Shown here piece by piece: positions 56,405 through 64,000 of a DNA stretch of 64,000 nt. The notes under the pieces are model-generated. The model saw only the letters and a list, made by a program, of their open reading frames with translations. It did not search any database and was not told the DNA's origin. The DNA lies in NCBI GenBank assembly GCA_965204915.1, contig OZ242023.1:3658001-3722000 (forward strand). Direction: 5' to 3'. A program made the position numbers and the translations under genes. The stretch's first letter is position 1, and each line of letters begins with the position of its first letter. The DNA comes from HK1 sp965204915. GTDB taxonomy: Bacteria > Pseudomonadota > Gammaproteobacteria > HK1.

Positions 56405-58321
56405 ATGGCCATGCGGACGGACCCCAAGCTGAACGATCCCTCCGAGGAACGCAGTCTGGGTGCGCGCCTTCGCCAGGCCCGGGAAGCGGCGCACATGAGC
56501 GTCGGCCAGATAGCGGCCGCGCTCTTTCTCGATCCGCAGAAGATCGAAGCACTGGAGGCCGACGCGTTCGACCGCTTTGCCGCCCCGGCCTTCGTCCGTG
56601 GATATCTGCGCGGCTATGCCCGGGTGCTGGGGCTTCCGTCCGAACCGATTCTGGAGATGTACGACCGTCAGGGGTTCGATCCGCCGCCTCTGGACTCGGA
56701 CGCCGTGGACACGATGAAGCAGGCGCATACCTTCGACATCCCGGTCCGTCTCGTCAGCTACGCCGTCGGGGGGGTGCTGGTGTTGCTCGTGGGGCTGTGG
56801 TGGCAGAGCCAGGAGGGCGTGGGATTCGACATCGGCGCCGACCTGCTCGGGCGGTGGCCCGATCCTGTCCCGGAGACTTCGCTCCCGAGCGCCGGGGCGC
56901 CCCGGCCGGCGCCGGACGGCGAGGAGGCGGGGGACGATTCCATTGCGACGGCGCCGGGCCGGGGGGGCGAAGCATTGCAAAGCGGCGGGTCGCCGGCGCC
57001 TTCTCCCGGCGAAGACACCGCATCCGGCATCCCCGCGGACGCCCCGGCCCCGGCCGGCAGCGATGCGGGCGGCCCACTCGTCGTCGCGGCGGCGCCGGGT
57101 CGGGGGGGCGAAGCATTGCAAAGCGGCGGGTCGCCGGCGCCTTCTCCCGGCGAAGACACCGCATCCGGCATCCCCGCGGACGCCCCGGCCCCGGCCGGCA
57201 GCGACGCGGGCGGCCCACTCGTCGTCGCGGCGGCGCCGGGTCGGGGGGGCGAAGCATTGCAAAGCGGCGGGTCGCCGGCGCCTTCTCCCGGTGAAGACAC
57301 CGCATCCGGCATCCCCGCGGACGCCCCGGCCCCGGCCGGCAGCGACGCGGACGCCCCGGCCCCGGCCGGCAGCGACGCGGACGCCCCGGCCCCGGCCGGC
57401 AGCGATGCGGGCGGCCCGCTCGTCGCGGCGGCGCCGGGTCGGGGGGACGAAGCATTGCAAAGCGGCGGGTCGCCGGCGCCTTCTCCCGGCGATAACACCG
57501 CATCCGGCATCCCCGCGGACGCCCCGGCCCCGGCCGGCAGCGATGCGGACAGCCGGACGGTCGCGACGGATCCGGATCGGGCCGGCGAGTCGTCGCCGGA
57601 CGAGGTGCTCCAAGCGTCTTCTTCCGACGAAGGTTCCGTATCCATCGGCATCACCGGGGCCGGATCGGACCAGGCCGATGCCACGGGACCCGGAGCCATG
57701 ATGGCGCGGGAAGATTCCGCGACGGGGGCACGGCCCGAGCTCGTGGCCGAAACCGATTCCGCCGCCGAGGCCGGCTCCGGCGACGTGGGTCGCCCCGAAG
57801 CGCCGGCACCACCCGGAGCCCGTCCCGCGGATCCGACGGCCGGACCGGAAGGTGTGGCGATCGAGGCCGCGGTGACCCCGCCCTCCATCCCCGAGGCGTC
57901 CCCCTCCGAAACAGCGCCCGTACCCCCGGACCCCGGCGCCGGCGTGACCGACCTCCTGGAATCGGCGCGATCCGGACTCGTCCTCGCGTTCACGCACGAA
58001 TCATGGGTAGAGGTCTACGATCGCGAACGCACCCGCCTGTTCTTCGGCCTCGCGCAACCTGGCCGGGTGCTCCATTTCGAAGCCGCCCAGCCCTTCGACG
58101 TCCTTCTCGGATACGGCGAGGACGTCCGGGTGGTGATCGATGGAGAGGCGTTCGACCACACGCCGTACATCAATTTCGGGGTCGCCCGGTTCAGCGTCGG
58201 CTCGGCTCCGGCCGGCGACGTCGATTCGGAGGCAACCGCGGCCGAGCCACCGGACCCCACCGCACAGGATGCCGCCGGCTCGCGGGAGGAGCCCCCGCTG
58301 CCGGAGGATCGCGGCCTATGA
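56405..58321 (+). CDS. rodZ: Cytoskeletal protein RodZ with repeat-expanded periplasmic linker
   Basis: Encodes 638 residues, much longer than typical RodZ (about 330-350). Cytoplasmic helix-turn-helix (LGARLRQAREAAHMSVGQIA...FVRGYLRGYARVLG), one membrane segment (YAVGGVLVLLVGLWW), then a long Ala/Pro/Gly linker built from tandem repeats, and a C-terminal DUF4115 beta domain (LVLAFTHESWVEVYDRERTRLFFGLAQPG). RodZ couples MreB to the wall-elongation machinery. The start at 56405 follows the rlmN stop closely. Confidence 0.94.
   Translation: MAMRTDPKLNDPSEERSLGARLRQAREAAHMSVGQIAAALFLDPQKIEALEADAFDRFAAPAFVRGYLRGYARVLGLPSEPILEMYDRQGFDPPPLDSDAVDTMKQAHTFDIPVRLVSYAVGGVLVLLVGLWWQSQEGVGFDIGADLLGRWPDPVPETSLPSAGAPRPAPDGEEAGDDSIATAPGRGGEALQSGGSPAPSPGEDTASGIPADAPAPAGSDAGGPLVVAAAPGRGGEALQSGGSPAPSPGEDTASGIPADAPAPAGSDAGGPLVVAAAPGRGGEALQSGGSPAPSPGEDTASGIPADAPAPAGSDADAPAPAGSDADAPAPAGSDAGGPLVAAAPGRGDEALQSGGSPAPSPGDNTASGIPADAPAPAGSDADSRTVATDPDRAGESSPDEVLQASSSDEGSVSIGITGAGSDQADATGPGAMMAREDSATGARPELVAETDSAAEAGSGDVGRPEAPAPPGARPADPTAGPEGVAIEAAVTPPSIPEASPSETAPVPPDPGAGVTDLLESARSGLVLAFTHESWVEVYDRERTRLFFGLAQPGRVLHFEAAQPFDVLLGYGEDVRVVIDGEAFDHTPYINFGVARFSVGSAPAGDVDSEATAAEPPDPTAQDAAGSREEPPLPEDRGL
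56951..57571 (+). repeat. Tandem 141-bp repeats inside rodZ
   Basis: Near-identical units begin at 56951, 57092, 57233 and 57431 (GCGCCGGG.CGGGGGG.CGAAGCATTG). The first two steps are exactly 141 bp. The third unit is lengthened by two extra copies of a 30-bp subrepeat coding DADAPAPAGS. All steps keep the reading frame. The pattern suggests recent slippage or unequal recombination and a length-variable protein. Confidence 0.95.
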
Positions 58322-58431
58322 ACCGGTGAGACGGACCGGCTAGAATTCCCTTCCCCGCCGGCGGGGCCACGGCACGACCTCGCGCCGCGTGCCGGAGCCG
58401 GCTTCGAGCCTCGCCGATCCGAACCGAACCG

Positions 58432-59706
58432 ATGAACACCATCCAGGCCATTCGCGGGATGAACGACGTCCTCCCGGACGACGTCCGTGCGTGGCAGCAC
58501 GTCGAGCGTCACGCCCGCGCCCTGCTCGCGGCGTATGGATACGACGAGATTCGGCCGCCCATCGTCGAGCGCACCGAGCTCTTCCGGCGCTCGATCGGGG
58601 AGGTGACGGACATCGTCGAGAAGGAGATGTACACCTTCGACGATCGCAACGGCGAGAGCCTGACGCTGCGTCCCGAATGCACCGCGAGCGTCGTCCGCGC
58701 CGCCGTCGAGCACGGGCTCCTGCGCACACCGGGACGCAGGGTGTGGGCGATGGGGCCGATGTTCCGCTACGAGCGGCCCCAGAAGGGCCGCTACCGCCAG
58801 TTCCACCAGATCGACGTCGAGATCTTCGGCATCGCGGAGCCGAGCGCGGAGGCGGAGCTGATCCTGATGACCCGGCGCCTGTGGAAGGCGCTCGGCATCT
58901 CCGGGCTCGCGCTGGAGCTGAACTCGCTCGGCAGCCGCGACGTCCAGGCACGCTACCGCGCCCGCCTCGTCGAGTACTTCTCCGCGCATGCGCGGGCGCT
59001 CGACGAAGACAGCGTGCGGCGGCTGGAGACCAATCCGCTCCGGATCCTCGATTCGAAGAACCCCTCGATGCAGGCGCTGATCGAGGAGGCGCCCCGGATC
59101 GTGGACGAGCACGACGACGATGCACGCGCCCACTTCGACCGGTTGCTCGCGATGCTCGACGAAGCGGGCGTCGAGTATCGGGTGAACCCCCGCATCGTAC
59201 GCGGCCTCGACTACTACACCGGAACCGTGTTCGAATGGACGACCGGCGCGCTCGGCGCTCAGGACGCGGTATGCGGTGGCGGGCGCTACGACAACCTCGT
59301 GGCCGAGATCGGCGGGCCGGCGAGCCCCGCGATCGGGTTCGCGATCGGGCTCGAACGCCTCGTCGCCCTTCTCGGGGTCCAGTCGGTCGAGATCCCCGCC
59401 GCAACGCCGCACGCCTACCTCGCGGCGGCCGGAACGCGGGCTTCGATCCTCGCTCATGCGGTGGCGGAGGGGCTCCGTGACGCGGTGCCGGAGCTGCGCC
59501 TCACCGTCGATGCGGGGCACGGAAGCTTCAAGGCGAAGATCAGGCGCGCGGACCGCTCCGGCGCGCGCATCGCGCTCGTGCTCGGAGAGGAAGAGGCGGG
59601 CAGCGGCCGGATTGCGGTGAAGGATCTCCGGGCGCGCGGATCGCAATCGGTGGTGTCGATCGACGATCTGGCCGGCCACGTCGCCCGGAACGTCTTCGCC
59701 GGGTAG
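58432..59706 (+). CDS. hisS: Histidyl-tRNA synthetase
   Basis: Encodes 424 residues, class II. IQAIRGMNDVLPDD, motif 2 region RYERPQKGRYRQFHQIDVEIFG, and histidine-binding RGLDYYTGTVFEW plus CGGGRYDNL are all present. ispG, which often sits between rodZ and hisS, is absent here. Confidence 0.98.
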   Translation: MNTIQAIRGMNDVLPDDVRAWQHVERHARALLAAYGYDEIRPPIVERTELFRRSIGEVTDIVEKEMYTFDDRNGESLTLRPECTASVVRAAVEHGLLRTPGRRVWAMGPMFRYERPQKGRYRQFHQIDVEIFGIAEPSAEAELILMTRRLWKALGISGLALELNSLGSRDVQARYRARLVEYFSAHARALDEDSVRRLETNPLRILDSKNPSMQALIEEAPRIVDEHDDDARAHFDRLLAMLDEAGVEYRVNPRIVRGLDYYTGTVFEWTTGALGAQDAVCGGGRYDNLVAEIGGPASPAIGFAIGLERLVALLGVQSVEIPAATPHAYLAAAGTRASILAHAVAEGLRDAVPELRLTVDAGHGSFKAKIRRADRSGARIALVLGEEEAGSGRIAVKDLRARGSQSVVSIDDLAGHVARNVFAG

Positions 59707-59733
59707 GGGCCAGGCCCTGAGAGGAGGACCGCG

Positions 59734-60375
59734 GTGGCGGGCGAAGAGGAACAGGTCGAAGCACTGAAGAAGTGGTGGTCGGAGAACGGCAAGGGTGTGC
59801 TCGCCGGTGTCGGGCTCGGCTTGGCCGCGGTCCTCGGGTGGTCGTCCTGGCAGAGCTGGCAACGCAACCAGGCCGAGTTCGCGTCGGTGCGTTACGAACA
59901 GATCGTCGGCGACGCCGCCGCGGAGAGGCACGATGAGGCGCAGGCGCAGGCCGAAGCGCTGGCCGGCGAGTTTCCGGACTCCGCCTATGCTTCGCTCGCC
60001 TCTCTGGTCGCTGCCCGCGCCGCGGTGCAGGCCGACGATCCCGACCGGGCGAAACGGCATCTGCAATGGGTCGTGGAGCACACGCCGTTCCCCGAGCTCG
60101 TTCCCATCGCCAAGCTGCGGCTGGCCCGCCTGAAGCTCGATGCCCGGGATTACGACGGCGCGACGGCGGAGCTCGACGGGATCGACGCCGCATCGTTCCA
60201 CGGCGGGGTCGGGGAGCTGCAAGGCGACGTCCATCGCGCCCGCGGCGACCGCGCCGCGGCCCGTGATTCCTACGAAGAGGTGCTCGCCGGTGCGGAGCTG
60301 TCGGCCTCGACCCGCGCCCGGGTGCGGATGAAGCTCGACGACCTCGGCGAGCTCGCGTTTCCACCATCGAGCTGA
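59734..60375 (+). CDS. yfgM: YfgM family protein (SecYEG-associated TPR protein)
   Basis: Encodes 213 residues. A short cytoplasmic start (EEEQVEALKKWWSENGKG), one membrane helix (VLAGVGLGLAAVLGW), then periplasmic tetratricopeptide-like helices. YfgM interacts with SecYEG and periplasmic chaperones in E. coli. GTG start, 27 bp after hisS, and next to bamB as usual. Confidence 0.93.
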   Translation: MAGEEEQVEALKKWWSENGKGVLAGVGLGLAAVLGWSSWQSWQRNQAEFASVRYEQIVGDAAAERHDEAQAQAEALAGEFPDSAYASLASLVAARAAVQADDPDRAKRHLQWVVEHTPFPELVPIAKLRLARLKLDARDYDGATAELDGIDAASFHGGVGELQGDVHRARGDRAAARDSYEEVLAGAELSASTRARVRMKLDDLGELAFPPSS

Positions 60376-60388
60376 CGAACGGTCTCCA

Positions 60389-61585
60389 ATGCGCGATACG
60401 CACGAGGTCCACGACGTGATCCGCCACCCGGGAATCGTGCGGTGCATTGCGCTCTTCGCGGTACTGGCGCTGCCGGGCTGCGGCGCCGTCACCGGGCTCT
60501 TCGGGGACGACGAGCACGTGCCGGAGCCCGCGAAGCTCGAAGACTTCCGCCCGGCCACCGGGATCGAGACCCTCTGGAGCCGCCAGGCCACCTCCGGCGC
60601 CGGCGGCCGGCATCCGGGGCTTCGCGCCGCGGTGGCCGGAGGCCGGGTGTTCGCCGCCGGCCACGACGGTGACGTCGCAGCGTACGATCCGTTCAACGGC
60701 AAGCCGCTCTGGGAGGCCGACACCGGCGTCCCCATCTCCGGCGGTCCCGGCGCAGGATCCGGCCTCGTGGTGGTCGGGAGCAGCGCCGGCGACGTGGTCG
60801 CGCTCGACGCCGCGGACGGCGCGCTCGCGTGGCGCGCGCGGGTATCGAGCGAGGTGCTCTCGCCACCGGCGATCGGCAAGAGGATCGCCGTCGTACGCAC
60901 CATCGACGGAAAGCTCTTCGGGCTCGATACCGCGACCGGGGCACAGAGCTGGGTCTACGATCGTACCGTGCCGGTTCTGACCCTGCGCGGGACCAGCGCT
61001 CCCGTGATCGCCGGCGACGTCGTGGTCGCGGGCTTCGACAGCGGCCACCTGGCGGCGGTGTCGCTCGCAGACGGCCGGCTTCTGTGGGAATCCCGCATCA
61101 CCACGCCCACCGGGCGCACCGAGCTGGAGCGCCTGGCGGACGTGGATGCGGACCCGGTCGTTGCGGACGGCATCGTCTACGCGGTCACGTTCCAGGGACG
61201 CATCGCCGCCTTCGACGTGGACACCGGCCGGCGGCTGTGGGAACGCGACCTGTCGTCGCACGCGGGCATCGGGATCGGCCGGCGTCTGGTCTACGTGACC
61301 GATGAGCAGGATCATGTGTGGGCCTTCGATCGCGGCAACGGCTCGTCACTGTGGCGGCAGGACGGGCTGGAGCGGCGGCAGGTGACCCGGCCGGTAGAGT
61401 TCGGGGACTACGTCGTCGTTACGGACCTGGAAGGCTACGTCCACTGGCTGGGCATCGACGACGGCCGTTTCGCCGCCCGCACCCGCGCCGGCAGCAGCGC
61501 CGTGCACACCCCTGCCGTCACCGGCGAGACCGCCGTGTACGTCCTCGGCGAGAGCGGCAGGCTGACCGCCCTCACCCCCTTCTGA
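60389..61585 (+). CDS. bamB: Outer-membrane assembly lipoprotein BamB
   Basis: Encodes 398 residues. Lipoprotein signal with lipobox LALPGC, then an eight-bladed beta-propeller of PQQ-like repeats (AAYDPFNGKPLWEADTG, VVALDAADGALAWRA, FGLDTATGAQSWVY and so on). Part of the BAM complex that inserts outer-membrane proteins. The start may be a later in-frame codon nearer the signal peptide. Confidence 0.96.
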   Translation: MRDTHEVHDVIRHPGIVRCIALFAVLALPGCGAVTGLFGDDEHVPEPAKLEDFRPATGIETLWSRQATSGAGGRHPGLRAAVAGGRVFAAGHDGDVAAYDPFNGKPLWEADTGVPISGGPGAGSGLVVVGSSAGDVVALDAADGALAWRARVSSEVLSPPAIGKRIAVVRTIDGKLFGLDTATGAQSWVYDRTVPVLTLRGTSAPVIAGDVVVAGFDSGHLAAVSLADGRLLWESRITTPTGRTELERLADVDADPVVADGIVYAVTFQGRIAAFDVDTGRRLWERDLSSHAGIGIGRRLVYVTDEQDHVWAFDRGNGSSLWRQDGLERRQVTRPVEFGDYVVVTDLEGYVHWLGIDDGRFAARTRAGSSAVHTPAVTGETAVYVLGESGRLTALTPF

Positions 61586-61625
61586 TCGCCGGCGAGAGAT
61601 TCCAGCCAGCGTCGGGCCCTGCGGC

Positions 61626-63041
61626 ATGCTGTCCACGATTGCGCTCGTCGGCCGCCCGAACGCCGGCAAGTCCACCCTGTTCAACGCCCTGACCCGTACC
61701 CGGGACGCTCTGGTCGCGGATCTGCCGGGACTGACCCGGGACCGGCGGTACGGCTACGTGCGGATCCAGGGGCGCGATGCCGTCGTGGTCGATACCGGCG
61801 GCCTGACCGGCGACGGAGATCCGATCTCCAGGCTCATCTCCGATCAGGCCGCGCTCGCGATCGAGGAGTCCGGTGTGGTGGTGCTGGTGCTCGATGCGCG
61901 AGACGGCCTGACCGCCGCGGACCAGCGCATCGCGGATCGGCTCAGACGCCACGGCAAGCCGGTGGTCCTCGCGGCCAACAAGGTCGATGGGCTCGACGAG
62001 ATCGTCGCCGCCGCCGACTTTTACGCGCTCGGCCTCGGGGAGCCCATCCCGATCGCGGCGCTGCACCGCCGGGGTATCGGCCGCTTGACCGCCGCGCTGG
62101 CTCCGATGCTCCCTCCAGTGTCCTCCCGAGACGAAGCCCCGCCGGCCGCGCGTCGCGACGGCGGCATTCGAGTCTGCATCGTCGGGCGGCCCAACACCGG
62201 CAAATCCACCCTGGTCAATCGGCTCGCCGGCGAAGCCAGGGTGCTTGCCCACGATGCGCCGGGCACCACCCGCGACAGCGTGGAGGTGCCCTTCGAGCAC
62301 GGTGGGCGGCGTTACGTCCTGATCGACACCGCGGGGATCCGGCGGCGTTCGCGGGTCTCGGAAACGGTCGAGAAGTTCAGCGTCGTCAAGTCGCTCGAAG
62401 CGATCGCGAACGCCGACGTCGCGATCGTCCTGCTCGACGCGGGCGCCGGAATGAGCGACCAGGATGCGTCGCTGCTGGGGCTCGTCCTCGACGGCGGACG
62501 CGCTCCGGTGGTCGCCGTCAACAAATGGGATCTGCCGGCGGGCGAGGCCCGCGCCGCGTTGAGCGCCGACGTCCGGCGCAGGCTCGCGTTCGCGCCCTAC
62601 TGTCCGGTGTGCCGCGTCTCCGCTTTGCGCGGCGCCGGCCTCGGCGAGCTCATGCGCCGTGTCGACGCCTGCCATCGCTCGGCGTTTGCCAAGCTCACCG
62701 CGTCCGGACTCACCCGCGAGCTGGAGCGCGCGGCCGAGCACACCCCCCCACCGCTGGTGCGAGGCCGCCGGATCAAGCTGCGCTACGCGCATCAGGGAGG
62801 TTCGAATCCTCCCGTCATCGTGGTGCACGGCAACCGGACGGAGCTCGTCCCGGCCTCCTACCGGCGCTACCTCGCGGGACGCTTCCGCTCCGCGTTCGCC
62901 CTGGTCGGAACCCCGCTGCGTATCGAGTTCCGCACCGGGGAGAATCCGTTCAAGGGCATACGCAACACGCTCACCCCCCGCCAGCGCCGGCGGCGGGAAC
63001 GCCTGCTGCGCCATGTCGCGCGCCGCCGCCGGCGGGCATGA
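61626..63041 (+). CDS. der: Ribosome biogenesis GTPase Der (EngA)
   Basis: Encodes 471 residues. Two tandem GTPase domains, each with a P-loop (GRPNAGKST and GRPNTGKST), DxxG (DTGG, DTAG) and NKxD (NKVD, NKWD), then a C-terminal KH-like domain. Acts in 50S subunit assembly. Normal length and order after bamB. Confidence 0.98.
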   Translation: MLSTIALVGRPNAGKSTLFNALTRTRDALVADLPGLTRDRRYGYVRIQGRDAVVVDTGGLTGDGDPISRLISDQAALAIEESGVVVLVLDARDGLTAADQRIADRLRRHGKPVVLAANKVDGLDEIVAAADFYALGLGEPIPIAALHRRGIGRLTAALAPMLPPVSSRDEAPPAARRDGGIRVCIVGRPNTGKSTLVNRLAGEARVLAHDAPGTTRDSVEVPFEHGGRRYVLIDTAGIRRRSRVSETVEKFSVVKSLEAIANADVAIVLLDAGAGMSDQDASLLGLVLDGGRAPVVAVNKWDLPAGEARAALSADVRRRLAFAPYCPVCRVSALRGAGLGELMRRVDACHRSAFAKLTASGLTRELERAAEHTPPPLVRGRRIKLRYAHQGGSNPPVIVVHGNRTELVPASYRRYLAGRFRSAFALVGTPLRIEFRTGENPFKGIRNTLTPRQRRRRERLLRHVARRRRRA

Positions 63042-63057
63042 GGAGAAGTGGGACGAG

Positions 63058-64000
63058 CTACTCCAGTTGTTCGTGAAGCACGGTGAGGATGCGAGACGCG
63101 ACCGGGCCCTCCCGGGGCTCCCCGTCCCGGTCGAGCACGATGACCCGGGTGGCCGCCGGTGTCTCCCCGACGACGCGAACGAGGTATGCATCCCCGCCGG
63201 GCACTTCGTCGTCATCGTTCCCCCAGAACTTCAGGCGGGAGAGCCACCCCCCGCTCTCGCCCGGCTCGCGGTCCTCCGCGGCGCCGGCGTACCGCACGAA
63301 GAACAGTCCCCGCGAACGATCCCGATCCTCGACGGCAAATCCGGCGCGGTCGAGGGCCAGGCCGGTGCGCCGCCAGGCGCTCGAGAAGCCGTCGTCGATC
63401 GCGAGCGCCGTCGCGCGGCCCTCCTCGATCACGAGACGCGCGCGGGGTTCGCGGACGGTGCTCCCGGCCACCAGGGTCTCCGCGCGCTCCTCGTCCGTCC
63501 CGAAGAAGACCATCATCCGGGTCAGCATCTCGGCCTCCAGCCCGGGATCGGAAGGACGCGGCTGCCACACCCTCTCGCCCAGGCCCTCACGCTGCGCGTA
63601 CTGAGTCTCGTCACCGACGACCTCCTGCTCGGCGCCACGGTGCGAGATGTGGATCTCGGTGGCGCCGGGCTCGCTTCCGCGCTCGATACGGGTCCGGTAC
63701 CGGTCACGGAACGCCACGCCGTAGAGGGCGTCGGTGAGCCGGTTGAGCATGCGCTTGATGGCCCCCGCAGGAAGCGGCTCATGCCTTTCCGCCCAGTTCG
63801 TCTCCATGACCCCGACGTCCGGCTCCGCGGTATTGAGGGAGAACCCCTGATCGATCCAGAAGTCGCGAAGCCTGGGCCAGACGTCCTCCGGCGCCATCGC
63901 GACGACCAGCCAGCGCTGGTCTCCGCTGCGTTCGATCCGGGCATCCGCGATCTCGGGCAGCACCGCGGGTTCGGGCCGCACCCCGGCGCTTCCCGCATCA
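63058..64000 (-). CDS. bamC: Outer-membrane assembly lipoprotein BamC, 5' end outside the window
   Basis: The C-terminal ~310 residues are visible. RWLVVAMAPEDVWPRLRDFWIDQGFSL and VGVMETNWAERHEPLP are the first helix-grip domain of BamC/NlpB, and FSSAWRRTGLALDRAGFAVEDRDRSRGLFFVRYAG is the second. The lipoprotein signal peptide must lie beyond position 64000. Convergent with der; the stop codons are 16 bp apart. Expected upstream neighbour is dapA. Confidence 0.92.
   Translation of the reverse strand, partial: DAGSAGVRPEPAVLPEIADARIERSGDQRWLVVAMAPEDVWPRLRDFWIDQGFSLNTAEPDVGVMETNWAERHEPLPAGAIKRMLNRLTDALYGVAFRDRYRTRIERGSEPGATEIHISHRGAEQEVVGDETQYAQREGLGERVWQPRPSDPGLEAEMLTRMMVFFGTDEERAETLVAGSTVREPRARLVIEEGRATALAIDDGFSSAWRRTGLALDRAGFAVEDRDRSRGLFFVRYAGAAEDREPGESGGWLSRLKFWGNDDDEVPGGDAYLVRVVGETPAATRVIVLDRDGEPREGPVASRILTVLHEQLE

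Overview
The window is high-GC DNA from a gammaproteobacterium. The evidence is the conserved chromosomal order at the right end (iscR-iscA-ndk-rlmN-rodZ-hisS-yfgM-bamB-der), a BamC homologue, and the lptF/lptG, pepA-holC-valS and phoB-phoR-ppx neighbourhoods. A free-living, possibly sulfur-oxidising or halophilic lineage would fit, but the sequence does not fix the species.

Positions 1-31,040 are a large type III CRISPR defence island, transcribed mostly on the minus strand. From left to right it holds: a 19-repeat CRISPR array (55-1353) with cas2 and cas1; a 565-residue protein of unknown function and a small membrane-anchored coiled-coil protein; a decayed 3' copy of a CARF nuclease gene; a complete ISAs1-family insertion sequence (5385-6615, exact 10-bp target duplication) inside a membrane coiled-coil gene; a second cas2; two cyclic-oligoadenylate-type effectors (a Can2/Card1-like CARF-PD-(D/E)XK nuclease and a TIGR02710-type CARF-HEPN protein); an RHH/PIN toxin-antitoxin pair; a complete type III-A operon (cas10/csm1-csm2-csm3-csm4-csm5); a complete type III-B operon (TIGR02584-type CARF gene-cmr1-cmr2-cmr3-cmr4-cmr5-cmr6) that runs into an MNT/HEPN pair; a coiled-coil membrane protein; and a truncated, nonsense-bearing cas6 remnant that marks the right edge of the island.

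Both Cas10 proteins keep GGDD palm motifs and HD dyads. Csm3 and Cmr4 keep candidate catalytic aspartates. Both interference complexes therefore look able to cleave target RNA and to make cyclic oligoadenylate, which the CARF proteins would sense. Several features link the two modules. A conserved ~97-bp element with an adjacent hairpin lies upstream of each operon. Csm5 and Cmr6 carry the same kind of coiled-coil plus 'EWPD' helical C-terminal tail. There is one adaptation module and one array. No intact cas6 is present, so crRNA processing must depend on a gene elsewhere.

From 31,048 onward the DNA is chromosomal backbone: a glycerol-3-phosphate uptake cluster (GDPD, ugpC, ugpE, ugpA, ugpB, with a divergent HAD-IIA phosphatase); tRNA-Leu(UAG); ubiX and msrA; ppx-phoR-phoB with a Pho box; mrp and dcd; an RDD protein; lptG-lptF; pepA-holC-valS; an iscR autoregulatory site with a reduced isc cluster (no iscS, iscU, hscBA or fdx); then ndk, rlmN, rodZ (with a repeat-expanded periplasmic linker), hisS, yfgM, bamB, der and a bamC cut by the window end. 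Very long antisense ORFs across the window are high-GC frame shadows and were left out.
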